Shown: positions 27,225 to 36,515 of the stretch, piece by piece | Layout of the letters: each line of letters starts with the position of its first letter | How positions within the stretch are numbered: position 1 is the first letter of the stretch | Origin: G965279335 sp965279285 | GTDB lineage: Bacteria > Pseudomonadota > Gammaproteobacteria > DSM-16500 | Length of the DNA stretch: 64,000 bases | NCBI GenBank assembly: GCA_965279285.1 | Contig: OZ257148.1 | Location: forward strand, 1,550,001-1,614,000 | Direction of reading: 5' to 3' | Translations under genes and position numbers: made by a program | The notes under the pieces: model-generated | The model's database searches: none | Told to the model about the DNA's origin: nothing | What the model saw: only the letters and a program-made list of their open reading frames with translations

Positions 27225-27638
27225 ATGGTTTTTTTGTGCTTCAACTTCATAAAATTGCCTAGCTTCCGGTCTTTAAAAAACGCCTTTATGATTGGAGTGA
27301 ATGGTATAGTAGAGAGGATTTTTTTTGGTTTAAGCTTTCCATCAAAATCATTATCATATCGTTTGATGACAGAGGCGATGGTAGCAAAAAATACCTTATC
27401 GAAGAACTTGCCAGAGAATACTGAAGCAGAAGAAATTGAATCATTAGTCAATGAAATGGCACAACATAATTTAAATATGGCTACTGCATTACGTTACTAT
27501 TATTTTACTAGCGGAGCATTACGTGCTAAGGCTAAAAAGCTTGAAATTTCACATGGTTCATTTAAGATTTATGTCGACATGGGGCATCAATGGATGGTAG
27601 GGCGTTTAAGTTCCGCAGATAAAAAGTATTGTAATTAA
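27225..27638 (+). CDS. Hypothetical protein
   Basis: An open frame of up to 137 residues; the start is uncertain (27225, or internal ATGs at 27366 and 27378). The second half is the more protein-like part: AEEIESLVNEMAQHNLNMAT, ALRYYYFTSGALRAKAKKLE and a HGSFKIYVDMGHQWMVGRLS segment. That looks like a helix-turn-helix of phage antiterminator or small phage regulator type, but the resemblance is loose. It is followed closely by the broken merR gene. Function unknown. Confidence 0.45.
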   Translation: MVFLCFNFIKLPSFRSLKNAFMIGVNGIVERIFFGLSFPSKSLSYRLMTEAMVAKNTLSKNLPENTEAEEIESLVNEMAQHNLNMATALRYYYFTSGALRAKAKKLEISHGSFKIYVDMGHQWMVGRLSSADKKYCN

Positions 27639-27669
27639 TCTATAAACTTTTGTGTTAGAGAGGATACAA

Positions 27670-27960
27670 ATGAAGAAGTATTTTAAGATTAAGGAGTTTA
27701 GTGATCTAACGTCTGTGACTGTAAGAGCTTTGCAAATTTATGACAAGCTGGGCTTGTTAAAGCCCAGTCATAAAACAATTCATCAGTATCGTATGTATTA
27801 AGAAAAAGATATATTACGTTTGCAGCAAATAGTGACATTAAAATTCATGGGATTTTCTTTAGAGGAAATTAGTAAGGTTTTTTCAAAGCCAGGTTTTAAT
27901 GTTATTATATTTAAAATATGGGGTGATTGGTCGGTAACTATCTTGCCGAAATTTACATAA
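27670..27960 (+). pseudogene. Broken MerR-family regulator
   Basis: The frame reads KIKEFSDLTSVTVRALQIYD then KLGLLKPSHKTIHQYRMY, a MerR winged-helix DNA-binding domain. An in-frame TAA then interrupts it, and the frame continues EKDILRLQQIVTLKFMGFSL and EEISKVFSKPGF, the second half of the same domain. After that the MerR sequence ends and the effector domain is missing. AGAGAGGA precedes the ATG. One nonsense mutation plus a 3' truncation make it nonfunctional. Confidence 0.85.
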
Positions 27961-27984
27961 CGTAAAAATACTTCATTTGAGCCT

Positions 27985-28323
27985 ATGAATTATAATACTA
28001 TTTTCCGTGTAATGGAATTTTTATTGTTAATAGATAACACCGCCTTTCTTGCGCCGCAACGTTTTAATGTTAATCGTTGGATTGATAAACTCAATGAAGT
28101 GCTTTTAAGTGAAGTGGCATCGCCTGAGATGATTGAGAAAAAAATGCTAGAGTTGCGACGATGTGTGATTAAGCTAGTGAGTGTGTTGATGCCCAATTAC
28201 CAGGTGCAACTATTACAAGTTATTACTTGCTCGGAAACGTCACCGTTATTTGAGGCAGAAGGCCTGATACCCACTAAGGCAGAGGCAACAAAAGCACGGC
28301 TAAAAAACCAATGCCAGGAGTGA
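27985..28323 (+). CDS. Hypothetical protein or fragment
   Basis: 112-residue frame, mostly helical in appearance (RWIDKLNEVLLSEV, EMIEKKMLELRRCVIKLV). I do not recognise it. No strong ribosome-binding site lies before the ATG. A few bases after its stop, 28331-28360, the translation KLGIIDVISK resembles the end of the AlbA_2-type pseudogene at 61167-61756 (KLGVIDVIGK), hinting at further decayed DNA here. Treat as doubtful. Confidence 0.35.
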   Translation: MNYNTIFRVMEFLLLIDNTAFLAPQRFNVNRWIDKLNEVLLSEVASPEMIEKKMLELRRCVIKLVSVLMPNYQVQLLQVITCSETSPLFEAEGLIPTKAEATKARLKNQCQE

Positions 28324-28443
28324 GTAATAGAGTGAAGCTGGGAATAATTGATGTAATAAGCAAACATTTTTATAATTACATACTTCCCTGAAATATTTAA
28401 TATTATGTTTGTTCATAACGATATAAATATAATCCCATAACAA

Positions 28444-28816
28444 TAAGTAGCTTAAATTATGCTTTTCTTTAATAGAGCAAATTACATAGCAATAGCAAAA
28501 CAGCAGGTAGATGCTCTCTATGAGCACGTGGAACGTAAAACTAAAGGTGAAAGTGGGCAATTAGCAGAGGCAGTCATTGTTTATTGCGAAATTTATCTAA
28601 AATAAATACCGTATTAACTCACATAGCTGCTTTGCAAGCAGATGATGGTGTTTCTACTAGTCACTCTTTTCGTACCCCTAGCCCCTGATGAGTTGCGTTT
28701 TTGGTTGATACTAAAAATCTTTCCATAAACAAGATGTTATTTCTCTTTGCATTTCCTACCCAAACATTTTGATTTAGGCGATAATACGTTCCTTTAAAAT
28801 AACAAGGAAAAACATC
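28444..28816 (+). repeat. Duplicated leader of the WD40-kinase genes, copy A
   Basis: About 373 bases that recur at 33481-33854 with scattered differences, each directly upstream of a WD40-kinase gene. The similarity continues into the genes, so the unit duplicated was leader plus gene. Both copies include a small reading frame (28459-28605 here), a GCGATAATACG element shortly before the start codon, and AACAAGGAAAAACATC as the ribosome-binding region. Confidence 0.9.
28459..28605 (+). CDS. Small ORF of 48 residues, probable gene remnant
   Basis: Begins MLFFNRANYIAIAKQQVDAL and ends in EAVIVYCEIYLK. In another frame the text continues as LSKINTVLTHIAALQADDGV, so it may be the first part of a longer, frameshifted gene. 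The copy in the second leader (33499 onward) is damaged differently: a nonsense codon after KGESG and an inserted G. The loss of frame in both copies suggests that the product is no longer needed. Function unknown. Confidence 0.4.
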   Translation: MLFFNRANYIAIAKQQVDALYEHVERKTKGESGQLAEAVIVYCEIYLK

Positions 28817-30919
28817 ATGCAAGCTTACCAACTCTCCGCTACGGCAGCTGATGCCAAAGATCAAAAATCCACCGCCATTGCTGACACCAAAATCGAAGCC
28901 AAACTCGACAAGACCCTGCAAGGGCATAGTAGTCATGTTTATGCCCTCGCGTTGCTAGGCGATGGCCGTCTGGCGAGCGGGTCTGATGACAAGAGCATTA
29001 AGCTGTGGGATGTGCAGATGGGTCAGTGTGTCCAGACCCTGCAAGGGCATAGTGATACTGTTACTGCCCTCAAGTTGCTAGGTGATGGCCGACTGGCGAG
29101 TGGGTCTGCTGACTGCCGAATCAAGCTATGGGATGTGCAGACGGGTCAGTGTGTGCAGACCCTGCAAGGGCATAACAGTTATGTTACTGCCCTCACGTTG
29201 CTGGGCGATGGCCGTCTGGCGAGTGGGTCTTTTGACAATAGCATCAAGCTGTGGAATGTGCAGACGGGTCAGTGTGTGCAGACCCTGCAAGGGCATAGCT
29301 ATTGTGTTAATGCCCTCACGTTGCTAGGCGATGGCCGTCTGGCGAGTGGTTCTAATGACAAGAGCATCAAGCTGTGGGATGTGCAGACGGGTCAGTGTGT
29401 GCGGACCCTGCAAGGGCATAGCAGTTGGGTTCGTGCCCTCACGATGCTAGGCGATGGCCGTCTGGCGAGTGGTTCTTGGGACAATAGCATCAAGCTGTGG
29501 GATGTGCAGACAGGTCAGTGTGTGCAGACCCTGCAAGGGCATAGTAGTATTGTTTATGCCCTCACGTTGCTAGGCGATGGCTGTCTGGCGAGTGGTTCTT
29601 GGGACAAGAGCATCAAGCTGTGGGATGTGCAGACGGGTCAGTGTGTGCAGACCCTGCAAGAGCATAGTAGTACTGTTCATGCCCTCACGGTGCTAGGCGA
29701 TGGCCGTCTGGCGAGTGGTTCTTCTGACCAGAGCATCAAGCTGTGGGATGTGGGTGCACGTACATTGCAGTTGCAAGCCGCGGCAAAAATAAAGGCGGAA
29801 GAGGAAGCGAAATTAAAAGCCGAGCGCGAGGCGAAAGAGAAAGCAGAAAAAGAGGCCAAAGAAAAAGCCGAGCAAGATAAATTAATGATGAAAGATCAAA
29901 CACTGGCAGACAAAGATAAAGAACTTGCTGAGTTACGTGCAAAACTTCAACAATTAGAATTACAACAAACAAAACCCGCAACACCTGCTGCAGGTTTATC
30001 TGTATCTTTTGAAATTCCCTACAACGAATTACAAATCGGTGAAAAACTCGGTGCTGGTGGTTTTGGTGTCGTACATAAAGGGACTTGGCGTTTTCAAAAC
30101 GTGGCAATTAAAGAATTGCTCGAGGAGAAACCTTCACCTGCAGCAGCGGCTGATTTCAAAAACGAAATGCAAGTGATGGCGAAATTGCGATCATCTAACG
30201 TTGTGCAATTTTATGGTTGCGTGTTAGGCAATCCAAAATATTGCATCGTGATGGAATACATGCCTAAAGGATCATTGTTTAATTTATTGCGTAGTAATCA
30301 AACCTTAGATTGGTCAACGCGTTACAAAATGACATTAGACATGGCCTGTGGTTTAGCATTTTTACACGCAGAAAATATATTGCATCGCGATTTAAAAAGT
30401 TTGAATGTGTTATTAGACGAACATTATCATGCAAAACTGACTGACTTTGGTTTATCGAAAGTTAAAACCGAAACACGTACTACGACCAAAAATCAAAGTG
30501 TTGGTTCGGAAGGTTGGATAGCGCCAGAGTTAACCGATCCCGATGGTGTTTATACGCAAAAGTCTGACGTGTTTAGTATGGGTATCACGATGTGGGAAAT
30601 AGCTACACGCAAAATCCCTTATGAAAAAGCACAAAGTCGCGCGATGATTCCATTCTGGATGGCACAAGGTAAACGCGAAGATATTCCAACAGATTGCCCA
30701 CCAAAAATAGCACATTTAATTAAATGGTGTTGGGATACCGATCCAAGCAAACGTCCAACTGCAGCAGAAGCAGTGAAATATTTACGCGATGCAGAAAGTG
30801 ATTTTAAACTATCCGATAACAAACCGAATCAAAATGATAATGCGGCGCAAGTGAATAATTTAGCAAGTGCCAGTTTTGCGGCGAGTTATCAAATGAATAC
30901 GCCGGTGATAAAGAAATAA
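28817..30919 (+). CDS. WD40 beta-propeller fused to eukaryotic-type protein kinase (paralogue 1)
   Basis: 700 residues. After a low-complexity leader with DQKST (15-19) come exactly seven WD40 repeats (about 35-320; unit GDGRLASGSxDxSIKLWDVQ), enough for one closed propeller. A charged Glu/Lys/Ala helix (about 325-385) links to a TKL/Tyr-like kinase domain. Catalytic elements are all present: glycine loop GAGGFGVVHKG from residue 412, VAIKE with Lys432, HRDLKSLNVLL with Asp525, DFGLSK with Asp543, and a GSEGWIAPEL activation segment. The kinase should be active. The domain order and eukaryote-like character point to a host-directed effector with the propeller as target-binding part; that role is inference. 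No signal peptide. A close paralogue lies at 33855. Confidence 0.9.
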   Translation: MQAYQLSATAADAKDQKSTAIADTKIEAKLDKTLQGHSSHVYALALLGDGRLASGSDDKSIKLWDVQMGQCVQTLQGHSDTVTALKLLGDGRLASGSADCRIKLWDVQTGQCVQTLQGHNSYVTALTLLGDGRLASGSFDNSIKLWNVQTGQCVQTLQGHSYCVNALTLLGDGRLASGSNDKSIKLWDVQTGQCVRTLQGHSSWVRALTMLGDGRLASGSWDNSIKLWDVQTGQCVQTLQGHSSIVYALTLLGDGCLASGSWDKSIKLWDVQTGQCVQTLQEHSSTVHALTVLGDGRLASGSSDQSIKLWDVGARTLQLQAAAKIKAEEEAKLKAEREAKEKAEKEAKEKAEQDKLMMKDQTLADKDKELAELRAKLQQLELQQTKPATPAAGLSVSFEIPYNELQIGEKLGAGGFGVVHKGTWRFQNVAIKELLEEKPSPAAAADFKNEMQVMAKLRSSNVVQFYGCVLGNPKYCIVMEYMPKGSLFNLLRSNQTLDWSTRYKMTLDMACGLAFLHAENILHRDLKSLNVLLDEHYHAKLTDFGLSKVKTETRTTTKNQSVGSEGWIAPELTDPDGVYTQKSDVFSMGITMWEIATRKIPYEKAQSRAMIPFWMAQGKREDIPTDCPPKIAHLIKWCWDTDPSKRPTAAEAVKYLRDAESDFKLSDNKPNQNDNAAQVNNLASASFAASYQMNTPVIKK

Positions 30920-31003
30920 TTTAAGCATTTTTTATGGATGCTAAATCAATTATTGTTACTATAAGCAATAGAATTTTTAACATTATCGGCTAACCAAAAT
31001 TTT

Positions 31004-31360
31004 ATGTTAGCTGAATTTTTATTAGGTAATATTTACTGGAAAGGATATGGAATCTTTCCCATTAACTATGTTTTAGCTAATCAGTATTTTCTCAAGGCTG
31101 CTAACCATGGTCATGCGGAAGCAGCACGCAAATTAGGTTGCGCTTATGCGGAAAAATTAGGCGTAGCTAAAGTGGATTATACTGAAGCAATCCGCTGGTG
31201 GGAAAAAGCTGTGGAGAGAGAAAATTGTGCAGCGGCTTTTTTTAATAACGATTGTTCATCGCGTGTTATTCCTGTTTTTTTTAGACGAAAACCGAATCAT
31301 AGCACGCTTTTTTCGGGGGAAAACGCTATTTTGGTGTTTTTTCCTGAACTTATTTTATGA
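31004..31360 (+). pseudogene. Truncated Sel1-repeat protein
   Basis: The first part has one and a half Sel1-like (TPR-type) repeats: NYVLANQYFLKAANHGHAEA then ARKLGCAYAEKLG and DYTEAIRWWEKAVERENCAA. The sequence then turns into non-repeat text (FFNNDCSSRVIPVFF). Sel1 proteins normally carry many repeats, so this is a fragment whose 3' part was replaced. Sel1 proteins are common in Legionellales, where several affect host cells. Confidence 0.6.
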
Positions 31361-31389
31361 GGAAAGCAATGTAATTACAGGGGTTTTTC

Positions 31390-31688
31390 TTAATTGGGAC
31401 AAGCTCTAAATAGAGCTAATCTTTTAGAGCAAATTTGATTGGCTGCATACCACAGCGTAAGGAGAGCCTGTCGTATTGCTTCATCATATTTTTTGGTGCT
31501 GGATCGATTATTTTTCTGCTTGAAGGTAGCGCTTAATGTACACTGATTAAGTAAATTAATTGCATATTTACGACGATAACCTGTCGTCGCAATCAGCCCA
31601 TCAAGAATTTTTATCTTTCACTTTTCTTCGCCGCCTTGTGTTTATCTTGAATATGTATTAATAGTTCTTTGCGCGTCTGTAAACTCAT
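31390..31688 (-). pseudogene. Decayed integrase-core transposase, N-terminal fragment
   Basis: Leftward reading gives SLQTRKELLIHIQDKHKAA, then a stop and frameshift, then KILDGLIATTGYRRKYAINL and, further on, YDEAIRQALLTLWYAANQIC SKRL. The TTGYRRKYAINLL and WYAANQICSKRL parts match the N-terminal region of integrase-core (DDE) insertion-sequence transposases. The catalytic core is missing. Upstream on the same strand, 31700-31760, lies T-rich sequence that may be part of an IS end. Confidence 0.65.
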
Positions 31689-31919
31689 TTTAGCCCTCAT
31701 TATTATCCACCCCTAATTTATTTTAGTAATTTAGGGTTTGATTTTAGTTGAGGCAACGGTCACGCAAAAGTAACAAATTTAATGAGCCAATGCGGTAGTT
31801 TAACCAAATTAGTTTTGCTTTTCACAGGTTTCTTTGTAGATTTGGCGCTCATTTTTATTTGCCCTCCTAATTGATATAAGACGTGTAAAATCGCCTCTTC
31901 ATTTTTTGATGAAAAAAAT

Positions 31920-33119
31920 TCATTTATTACCAGAAATGTATCGCAAATAATTTTCTAGACCCATCACTTCTATCTTGGTAGTTAAACGATAAGCGCTTTT
32001 CCCTGGGTAGATAACGGTTAATTTGTCTAGCTGTAAAGTGTCTTGTGCGAGCTGCATCGATGAAGTTAAAAGCGGCGCATCTGAATATTTGAACTCGAAT
32101 CCTAAGCGCTTACCATTTTTTATTATTAATAAATCTAATTCGCCTTGATTATGGATCCCCCAGAAATAGCATTCTTCAGGTTCGGCATGGTGCGATCGAA
32201 TAATTTCTTCTAAAGCAAAACCTTCCCATGATGCCCCCAGTTTGGGATGATTTTGTAAAGCCACCATATCATGAATGCCTAATAAACTATGGAAAATGCC
32301 ACTATCCCGAAAATAAATTTTGGGTGATTTAATTTGTCTTTTATTGATGTTTTCAAACCAGGGTGTTAATTCCCGGATCATAAAAGTGCCTGTTAAAATA
32401 TCTAAATAACGTCTGGCTGTCGTATGTCCCACGCCCAACGATGCACCAATTTCGGAAGCATTGAATATACCGCCATGGTAATGTGCCAGCATCATCCAAA
32501 AACGGCGCAATGTACGCGCTGGCACTTGTATGCCTAAATTTGGAATATCGCGTTCTAAGAAAGTTGTAATATACGCCGCTCGCCAATCAATGCTATGTTG
32601 ATTGTTTTTTGTCAAATAAGAATTTGGAAAGCCGCCATGTAACCATAGCCTATTCATATTATCTACTTCGGCATAAGAAAATGGCGTAATTTCAATGTAA
32701 CGAATTCGACCTGCTAACGTTTCTGATGATTGTTTAATTAAATCACGCGAAGCGCTACCCAAAATCAAAAATTTACGTTTTTTATGTTGATCAACTAACA
32801 CACGCAACAAAGGAAATAACTCAGGCTGTCGTTGTATCTCATCAATGATAATTAAACCCGTTAAATCTTCGAGTGCAAGCTTAGGCGCCCCCAGTTTTGC
32901 TAAGTCATCTGGATCTTCCAAATCAAAGTGATGGATTGCAGGAATAGATTTCCCTGGCTGCAGAGATGCATATTGCTGAGCCAGTGTCGTTTTACCGCAT
33001 TGCCGCGGCCCAAGTAACGCAATAACAGGATGCACAGCCAAAGCGCTATGCAATTCGCTGATAAAATAATCTCGTTCAATTGTAGGCATTCGCATTTTCC
33101 ATGAAAATTGATCGGTCAA
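31920..33119 (-). CDS. AAA ATPase with DUF4143 domain
   Basis: 399 residues. The N-terminal AAA part has Walker A LLGPRQCGKTTLAQQYA (loop at 37-44) and Walker B LIIIDEIQRQPELFPLLR (Asp93-Glu94), followed by sensor-type LGSASRDLIKQS. The C-terminal DUF4143 region has RDSGIFHSLLGI, WEGFALEEIIRSH and the nuclease-like GELDLLIIKNGKRLGFEFKY, which keeps the D/E-x-K pattern of restriction-like nuclease folds. Proteins of this build are scattered on mobile DNA and their function is unsettled. The gene is intact and lies alone between transposase remnants. Confidence 0.85.
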   Translation of the reverse strand: MTDQFSWKMRMPTIERDYFISELHSALAVHPVIALLGPRQCGKTTLAQQYASLQPGKSIPAIHHFDLEDPDDLAKLGAPKLALEDLTGLIIIDEIQRQPELFPLLRVLVDQHKKRKFLILGSASRDLIKQSSETLAGRIRYIEITPFSYAEVDNMNRLWLHGGFPNSYLTKNNQHSIDWRAAYITTFLERDIPNLGIQVPARTLRRFWMMLAHYHGGIFNASEIGASLGVGHTTARRYLDILTGTFMIRELTPWFENINKRQIKSPKIYFRDSGIFHSLLGIHDMVALQNHPKLGASWEGFALEEIIRSHHAEPEECYFWGIHNQGELDLLIIKNGKRLGFEFKYSDAPLLTSSMQLAQDTLQLDKLTVIYPGKSAYRLTTKIEVMGLENYLRYISGNK

Positions 33120-33177
33120 TCATCATATTTCATTGTAGATGGGTTGTTCGCTTTTGTAAACAGGCTAACATAAGCTT

Positions 33178-33480
33178 TTAGTACCCATTGATTTTTTGTT
33201 TATAGCCATGCCCTTTAGGAATAATAACTCTCTTATCGCGTTTATTCTTTAATAATCCAGCAAAGCCTAGATAACTGCTGCTATCTAGGCTAGCGCAACT
33301 ACTGATTAGATACTTCCGCATTAAATTCTCGGTTGAGATGGTTGCCGTGAATAGGTTTATTGTGTTTTGAATCCGTTGTCACTTTGAATTTCCTTTTTGT
33401 TTTAGGACAAATATCATTTTCTTTCATGATTCGTGAAATGCGCTGCTTGCCACACGTTTCTCCCAGGTCAATAAAATCAT
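33178..33480 (-). pseudogene. IS3-family transposase (OrfB) remnant and adjoining fragment
   Basis: Leftward from about 33475 to 33299 the translation is DLGETCGKQRISRIMKEN then DICPKTKRKFKVTTDSKHNK and HLNREFNAEVSNQ followed by a stop. This matches the HTH_21/OrfB start of IS3-family (IS150-like) transposases; the DDE core is gone. Left of it, 33178-33298 can be read as SYLGFAGLLKNKRDKRVIIP and on to a stop, an unrecognised tail. A 10-bp perfect stem (33264-33273 and 33282-33291) lies inside this part. Confidence 0.65.
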
Positions 33481-33854
33481 TAAGTAGGTTAAATTATGTT
33501 TTTCTTTAATAGAGCAAATTACATAGCAACAGCAAAACAGCAGGTAGATGCTCTCTATGAGCACGTGGAACGTAAAGCTAAAGGTGAAAGTGGGTAATTT
33601 GCAGAGGGCAGTCATTGCTTATTGCGAAATTTATCTAAAATAAATACCGTATTAACTCACATAGCTGCTTTGCAAGCAGATGATGGTGTTTCTACTGGTA
33701 ACTCTTTTCGTACCGCTAGCCCCTGATGAGTTGCGTTTTTGGTTGATACTAAAAATCTTTCCATAAACAAGATGTTATTTCTCTTTGCATTTCCTACCCA
33801 AACATTTCGATTTAGACGATAATACGCTCCTTTAAAATAACAAGGAAAAACATC
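33481..33854 (+). repeat. Duplicated leader of the WD40-kinase genes, copy B
   Basis: Second copy of the leader at 28444-28816. The left junction is next to the IS3 remnant, where similarity stops abruptly. The small ORF is broken here by a TAA after KGESG and by an extra G. The promoter-proximal part and ribosome-binding region are nearly unchanged, as expected if both kinase genes are expressed. Confidence 0.9.
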
Positions 33855-35987
33855 ATGCAGGCTTACCAACCCTCAGTTACGGCAGCTGATGCCAAAGATC
33901 AAAAATCCACCGCCATTGCTGACACCAAATCCGAAGCCAAACTTGACAAGACCCTGCAAGGGCATAGCAAAGCAGTTACTGCCCTCACGTTGCTAGGCGA
34001 TGGACGTCTTGCGAGTGGGTCTACTGACCAGAGCATCAAGCTGTGGGATGTGCAGACGGGTCAGTGTGTGCAGACCCTGCAAGGGCATAGCAAGTGGGTT
34101 CGTGCCCTCACGTTACTAGGCAATGGCCGACTGGCGAGTGGTTCTTATGACGCCAGCATCAAGCTGTGGGATGTTCAGACGGGTCAGTGTGTGCAGACCC
34201 TGCAAGGGCATAGCAGTAATGTTTATGCCCTCACGTTGCTAGGCGATGGCCGTCTGGCGAGTGGTTCTTATGACAATAGCATCAAGCTGTGGGATGTAAA
34301 GAGTGGTCAGTGTGTGCAGACCCTGCAAGGGCATCGTGAGTGGGTTTCTGCCCTCACGCTGCTAAGCGATGGCCGGCTGGCGAGTGGATCTGGTGACAAT
34401 AGCATCAAGCTGTGGGATGTGCAGACGGGTCAGTGTGTGCAGACCCTGCAAGGGCATAGTGATGCTGTTATTGCCCTCACGTTACTAGGCGATGGCCGTC
34501 TGGCGAGTGGTTCTTATGACGCCAGCATCAAGCTGTGGGATGTGCAGACGGGTCAGTGTGTGCAGAGCCTGCAAGGGCATAGCATTGATGTTACTGCCCT
34601 CACGATGCTAGGCGATGGCCGACTGGCGAGTGGTTCTTATGACAATAGCATCAAGCTGTGGGATGTAAAGAGTGGTCAGTGTGTGCAGACCCTGCAAGGG
34701 CATCGTGAGTCGGTTTCTGCCCTCACGCTGCTAAGCGATGGCCGGCTGGCGAGTGGATCTGGTGACAATAGCATCAAGCTGTGGGATGTGGGTGACCGCA
34801 GTTTGCAGCTGCAAGCCGCAGCGAAGTTAAAAGCCGAGGAAGAGGCAAAACTAAAGGCTGCAGCAGAAGCAGCATTAAAAGCCGACCGTGAGGCAAAAGA
34901 GAAAGCTGAGCAAGAAAAATTAATGTTGAAAGATCAAAAGTTGGCCGACAAAGATAAAGAAATTGCTGCACAAGCTAAAAAACTTGCAGAGATGGAAGCC
35001 AGGTTCAAGCAAATGGAATTACAACAACAAAATAAACCCGCAGCACCCGTCAGTGGTTTATCTGTGTCCTTTGAAATTCCTTACAACGAATTACAAATCG
35101 GCGAAAAACTCGGCGCTGGTGGATTTGGTGTCGTGCATAAAGGTACCTGGCGTTTTCAAAATGTCGCAATCAAAGAATTACTTGATGAAAAACCTTCTGC
35201 TGCAGCAGCTGCAGATTTTAAAAACGAAATGCAAGTGATGGCGAAATTACGATCGTCTAATGTCGTACAATTTTATGGTTGTGTGTTAGGCAATCCAAAA
35301 TATTGCATCGTGATGGAATACATGTCGAAAGGATCATTATTTAATTTATTGCGCAGTGAACAAACCTTAGATTGGTCCACGCGTTACAAAATGACATTAG
35401 ACATGGCCTGTGGTTTAGCATTCTTACATGCGGAAAATATATTGCATCGTGATTTAAAAAGTTTAAATGTATTACTCGATGAAAATTACCATGCAAAATT
35501 AACAGATTTTGGTTTATCCAAAGTGAAATCTGAAACACGCACGACAACTAAACATCAAAGTACAGGTTCAGAAGGTTGGATGGCACCTGAGTTGGATGAT
35601 CCCGATGTGAGCTATACACCTAAATGTGATGTATTTAGTTTAGGGATAACATTTTGGGAAGTAGCTACACGTAAAATCCCTTATGAAAAAGTAGAAGCCA
35701 ATCGCCGTTCACGAATTATTTCCTGGTATGCTCAAAACAAACGCGAGGAAATTCCAACTGATTGCCCACCAAAAATGGCACATTTAATTAAATGGTGTTG
35801 GGATACCGATCCAACTAAACGTCCAACGGCTGCAGAAGCAGTAAAATATTTACGCGATGCAGAAAGTGATTTTAAACTATCCGATAACACACCGAATCAA
35901 AATGATAATGCCGCGCAAGTGAATAATGTAGCGAGTGCAAGTTTTGCGGCGAGCTATCAAATGAATACACCGGTGATGAAGAAATAA
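33855..35987 (+). CDS. WD40 beta-propeller fused to eukaryotic-type protein kinase (paralogue 2)
   Basis: 710 residues, close paralogue of the gene at 28817, with the same leader (DAKDQKSTAIADTK), seven WD40 repeats, a longer Lys/Glu/Ala helical linker and a kinase domain. Catalytic elements are intact: GAGGFGVVHKG from Gly420, VAIKE with Lys440, HRDLK with Asp533, DFG from Asp551, and GSEGWMAPEL. Blades 2-4 and 5-7 look like a three-blade block copied within the gene (both contain SYDA, SYDN, a KSGQ linker, and SGDN). The activation segment differs from paralogue 1 in several residues, so targets may differ. Probable effector, by inference. Confidence 0.9.
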   Translation: MQAYQPSVTAADAKDQKSTAIADTKSEAKLDKTLQGHSKAVTALTLLGDGRLASGSTDQSIKLWDVQTGQCVQTLQGHSKWVRALTLLGNGRLASGSYDASIKLWDVQTGQCVQTLQGHSSNVYALTLLGDGRLASGSYDNSIKLWDVKSGQCVQTLQGHREWVSALTLLSDGRLASGSGDNSIKLWDVQTGQCVQTLQGHSDAVIALTLLGDGRLASGSYDASIKLWDVQTGQCVQSLQGHSIDVTALTMLGDGRLASGSYDNSIKLWDVKSGQCVQTLQGHRESVSALTLLSDGRLASGSGDNSIKLWDVGDRSLQLQAAAKLKAEEEAKLKAAAEAALKADREAKEKAEQEKLMLKDQKLADKDKEIAAQAKKLAEMEARFKQMELQQQNKPAAPVSGLSVSFEIPYNELQIGEKLGAGGFGVVHKGTWRFQNVAIKELLDEKPSAAAAADFKNEMQVMAKLRSSNVVQFYGCVLGNPKYCIVMEYMSKGSLFNLLRSEQTLDWSTRYKMTLDMACGLAFLHAENILHRDLKSLNVLLDENYHAKLTDFGLSKVKSETRTTTKHQSTGSEGWMAPELDDPDVSYTPKCDVFSLGITFWEVATRKIPYEKVEANRRSRIISWYAQNKREEIPTDCPPKMAHLIKWCWDTDPTKRPTAAEAVKYLRDAESDFKLSDNTPNQNDNAAQVNNVASASFAASYQMNTPVMKK

Positions 35988-36009
35988 TTTTATCCTGAAA
36001 AAACTGGTG

Positions 36010-36101
36010 GATTTGTATATTGCCCCCACCTACGAGGTATGATCAATCTTGTAGGTGGATGGGGGGAACCGTCGGTGGATTTGACGGTCTAATCCACCGA
36101 C
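36010..36101. repeat. Two adjacent hairpins after kinase 2
   Basis: The first hairpin pairs CCCCCACCTAC with GTAGGTGGATGGGGG, with a small bulge. The second pairs GTCGGTGGATT (36071-36081) exactly with AATCCACCGAC (36091-36101). They lie about 30-110 bases after the kinase stop. Either could end the transcript, although no T run follows. Confidence 0.7.
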
Positions 36102-36141
36102 CAAAAATTAAATATAAAATTTATTTACAAAGAGAAATGTT

Positions 36142-36339
36142 ATGCAAGGTATTAAAGATCAAAAGTCATCAGCAACTGCAGTTACAGTCGTAGATGTCAA
36201 AGATCAAAAAGCTACTGTCACTGCCGACATTAAATTCGACCCCCAATATGACAAAACACTGGAAAGGCACAGCGATTGCAAACCCCTTTTTACCCTTGGT
36301 GATGTTTGTGAGTTTGAAGATGTCTCCATTTACATTTAG
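36142..36339 (+). pseudogene. N-terminal stub of a third WD40-kinase-like gene
   Basis: 65 residues beginning MQGIKDQKSSATAVTVVDVK then DQKATVTADIKFDPQYDKTL, which matches the leader of the two WD40-kinase proteins (KDQKSTAIADTK...LDKTLQGHS). The similarity fades after ERHSDCKPLFTLGD, exactly where the first WD40 repeat should begin, and the frame ends at 36339. A good AAGAGAAA ribosome-binding site is kept. It is a truncated relative, perhaps still translated as a short peptide. Confidence 0.65.
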
Positions 36340-36515
36340 AGTATAAGTGTCCTAGTCAAGAATGAGCCTGATTTACCTATAAATACCACCGCAATCGCTG
36401 AAGTAAACTGATTTTTTAGGTCGTTATATCAAACTGTTGCAAAAAAATAATGTAAGTAGGAAAGATATCTTTTTTACTGTATATTAATTTTTTTATGACT
36501 TTAAGGAAGAAAATC

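Noticed and set aside
28331..28360. KLGIIDVISK as a second AlbA_2-type gene remnant
   Set aside because: Only about ten residues match the end of the pseudogene at 61167-61756, too little to annotate.
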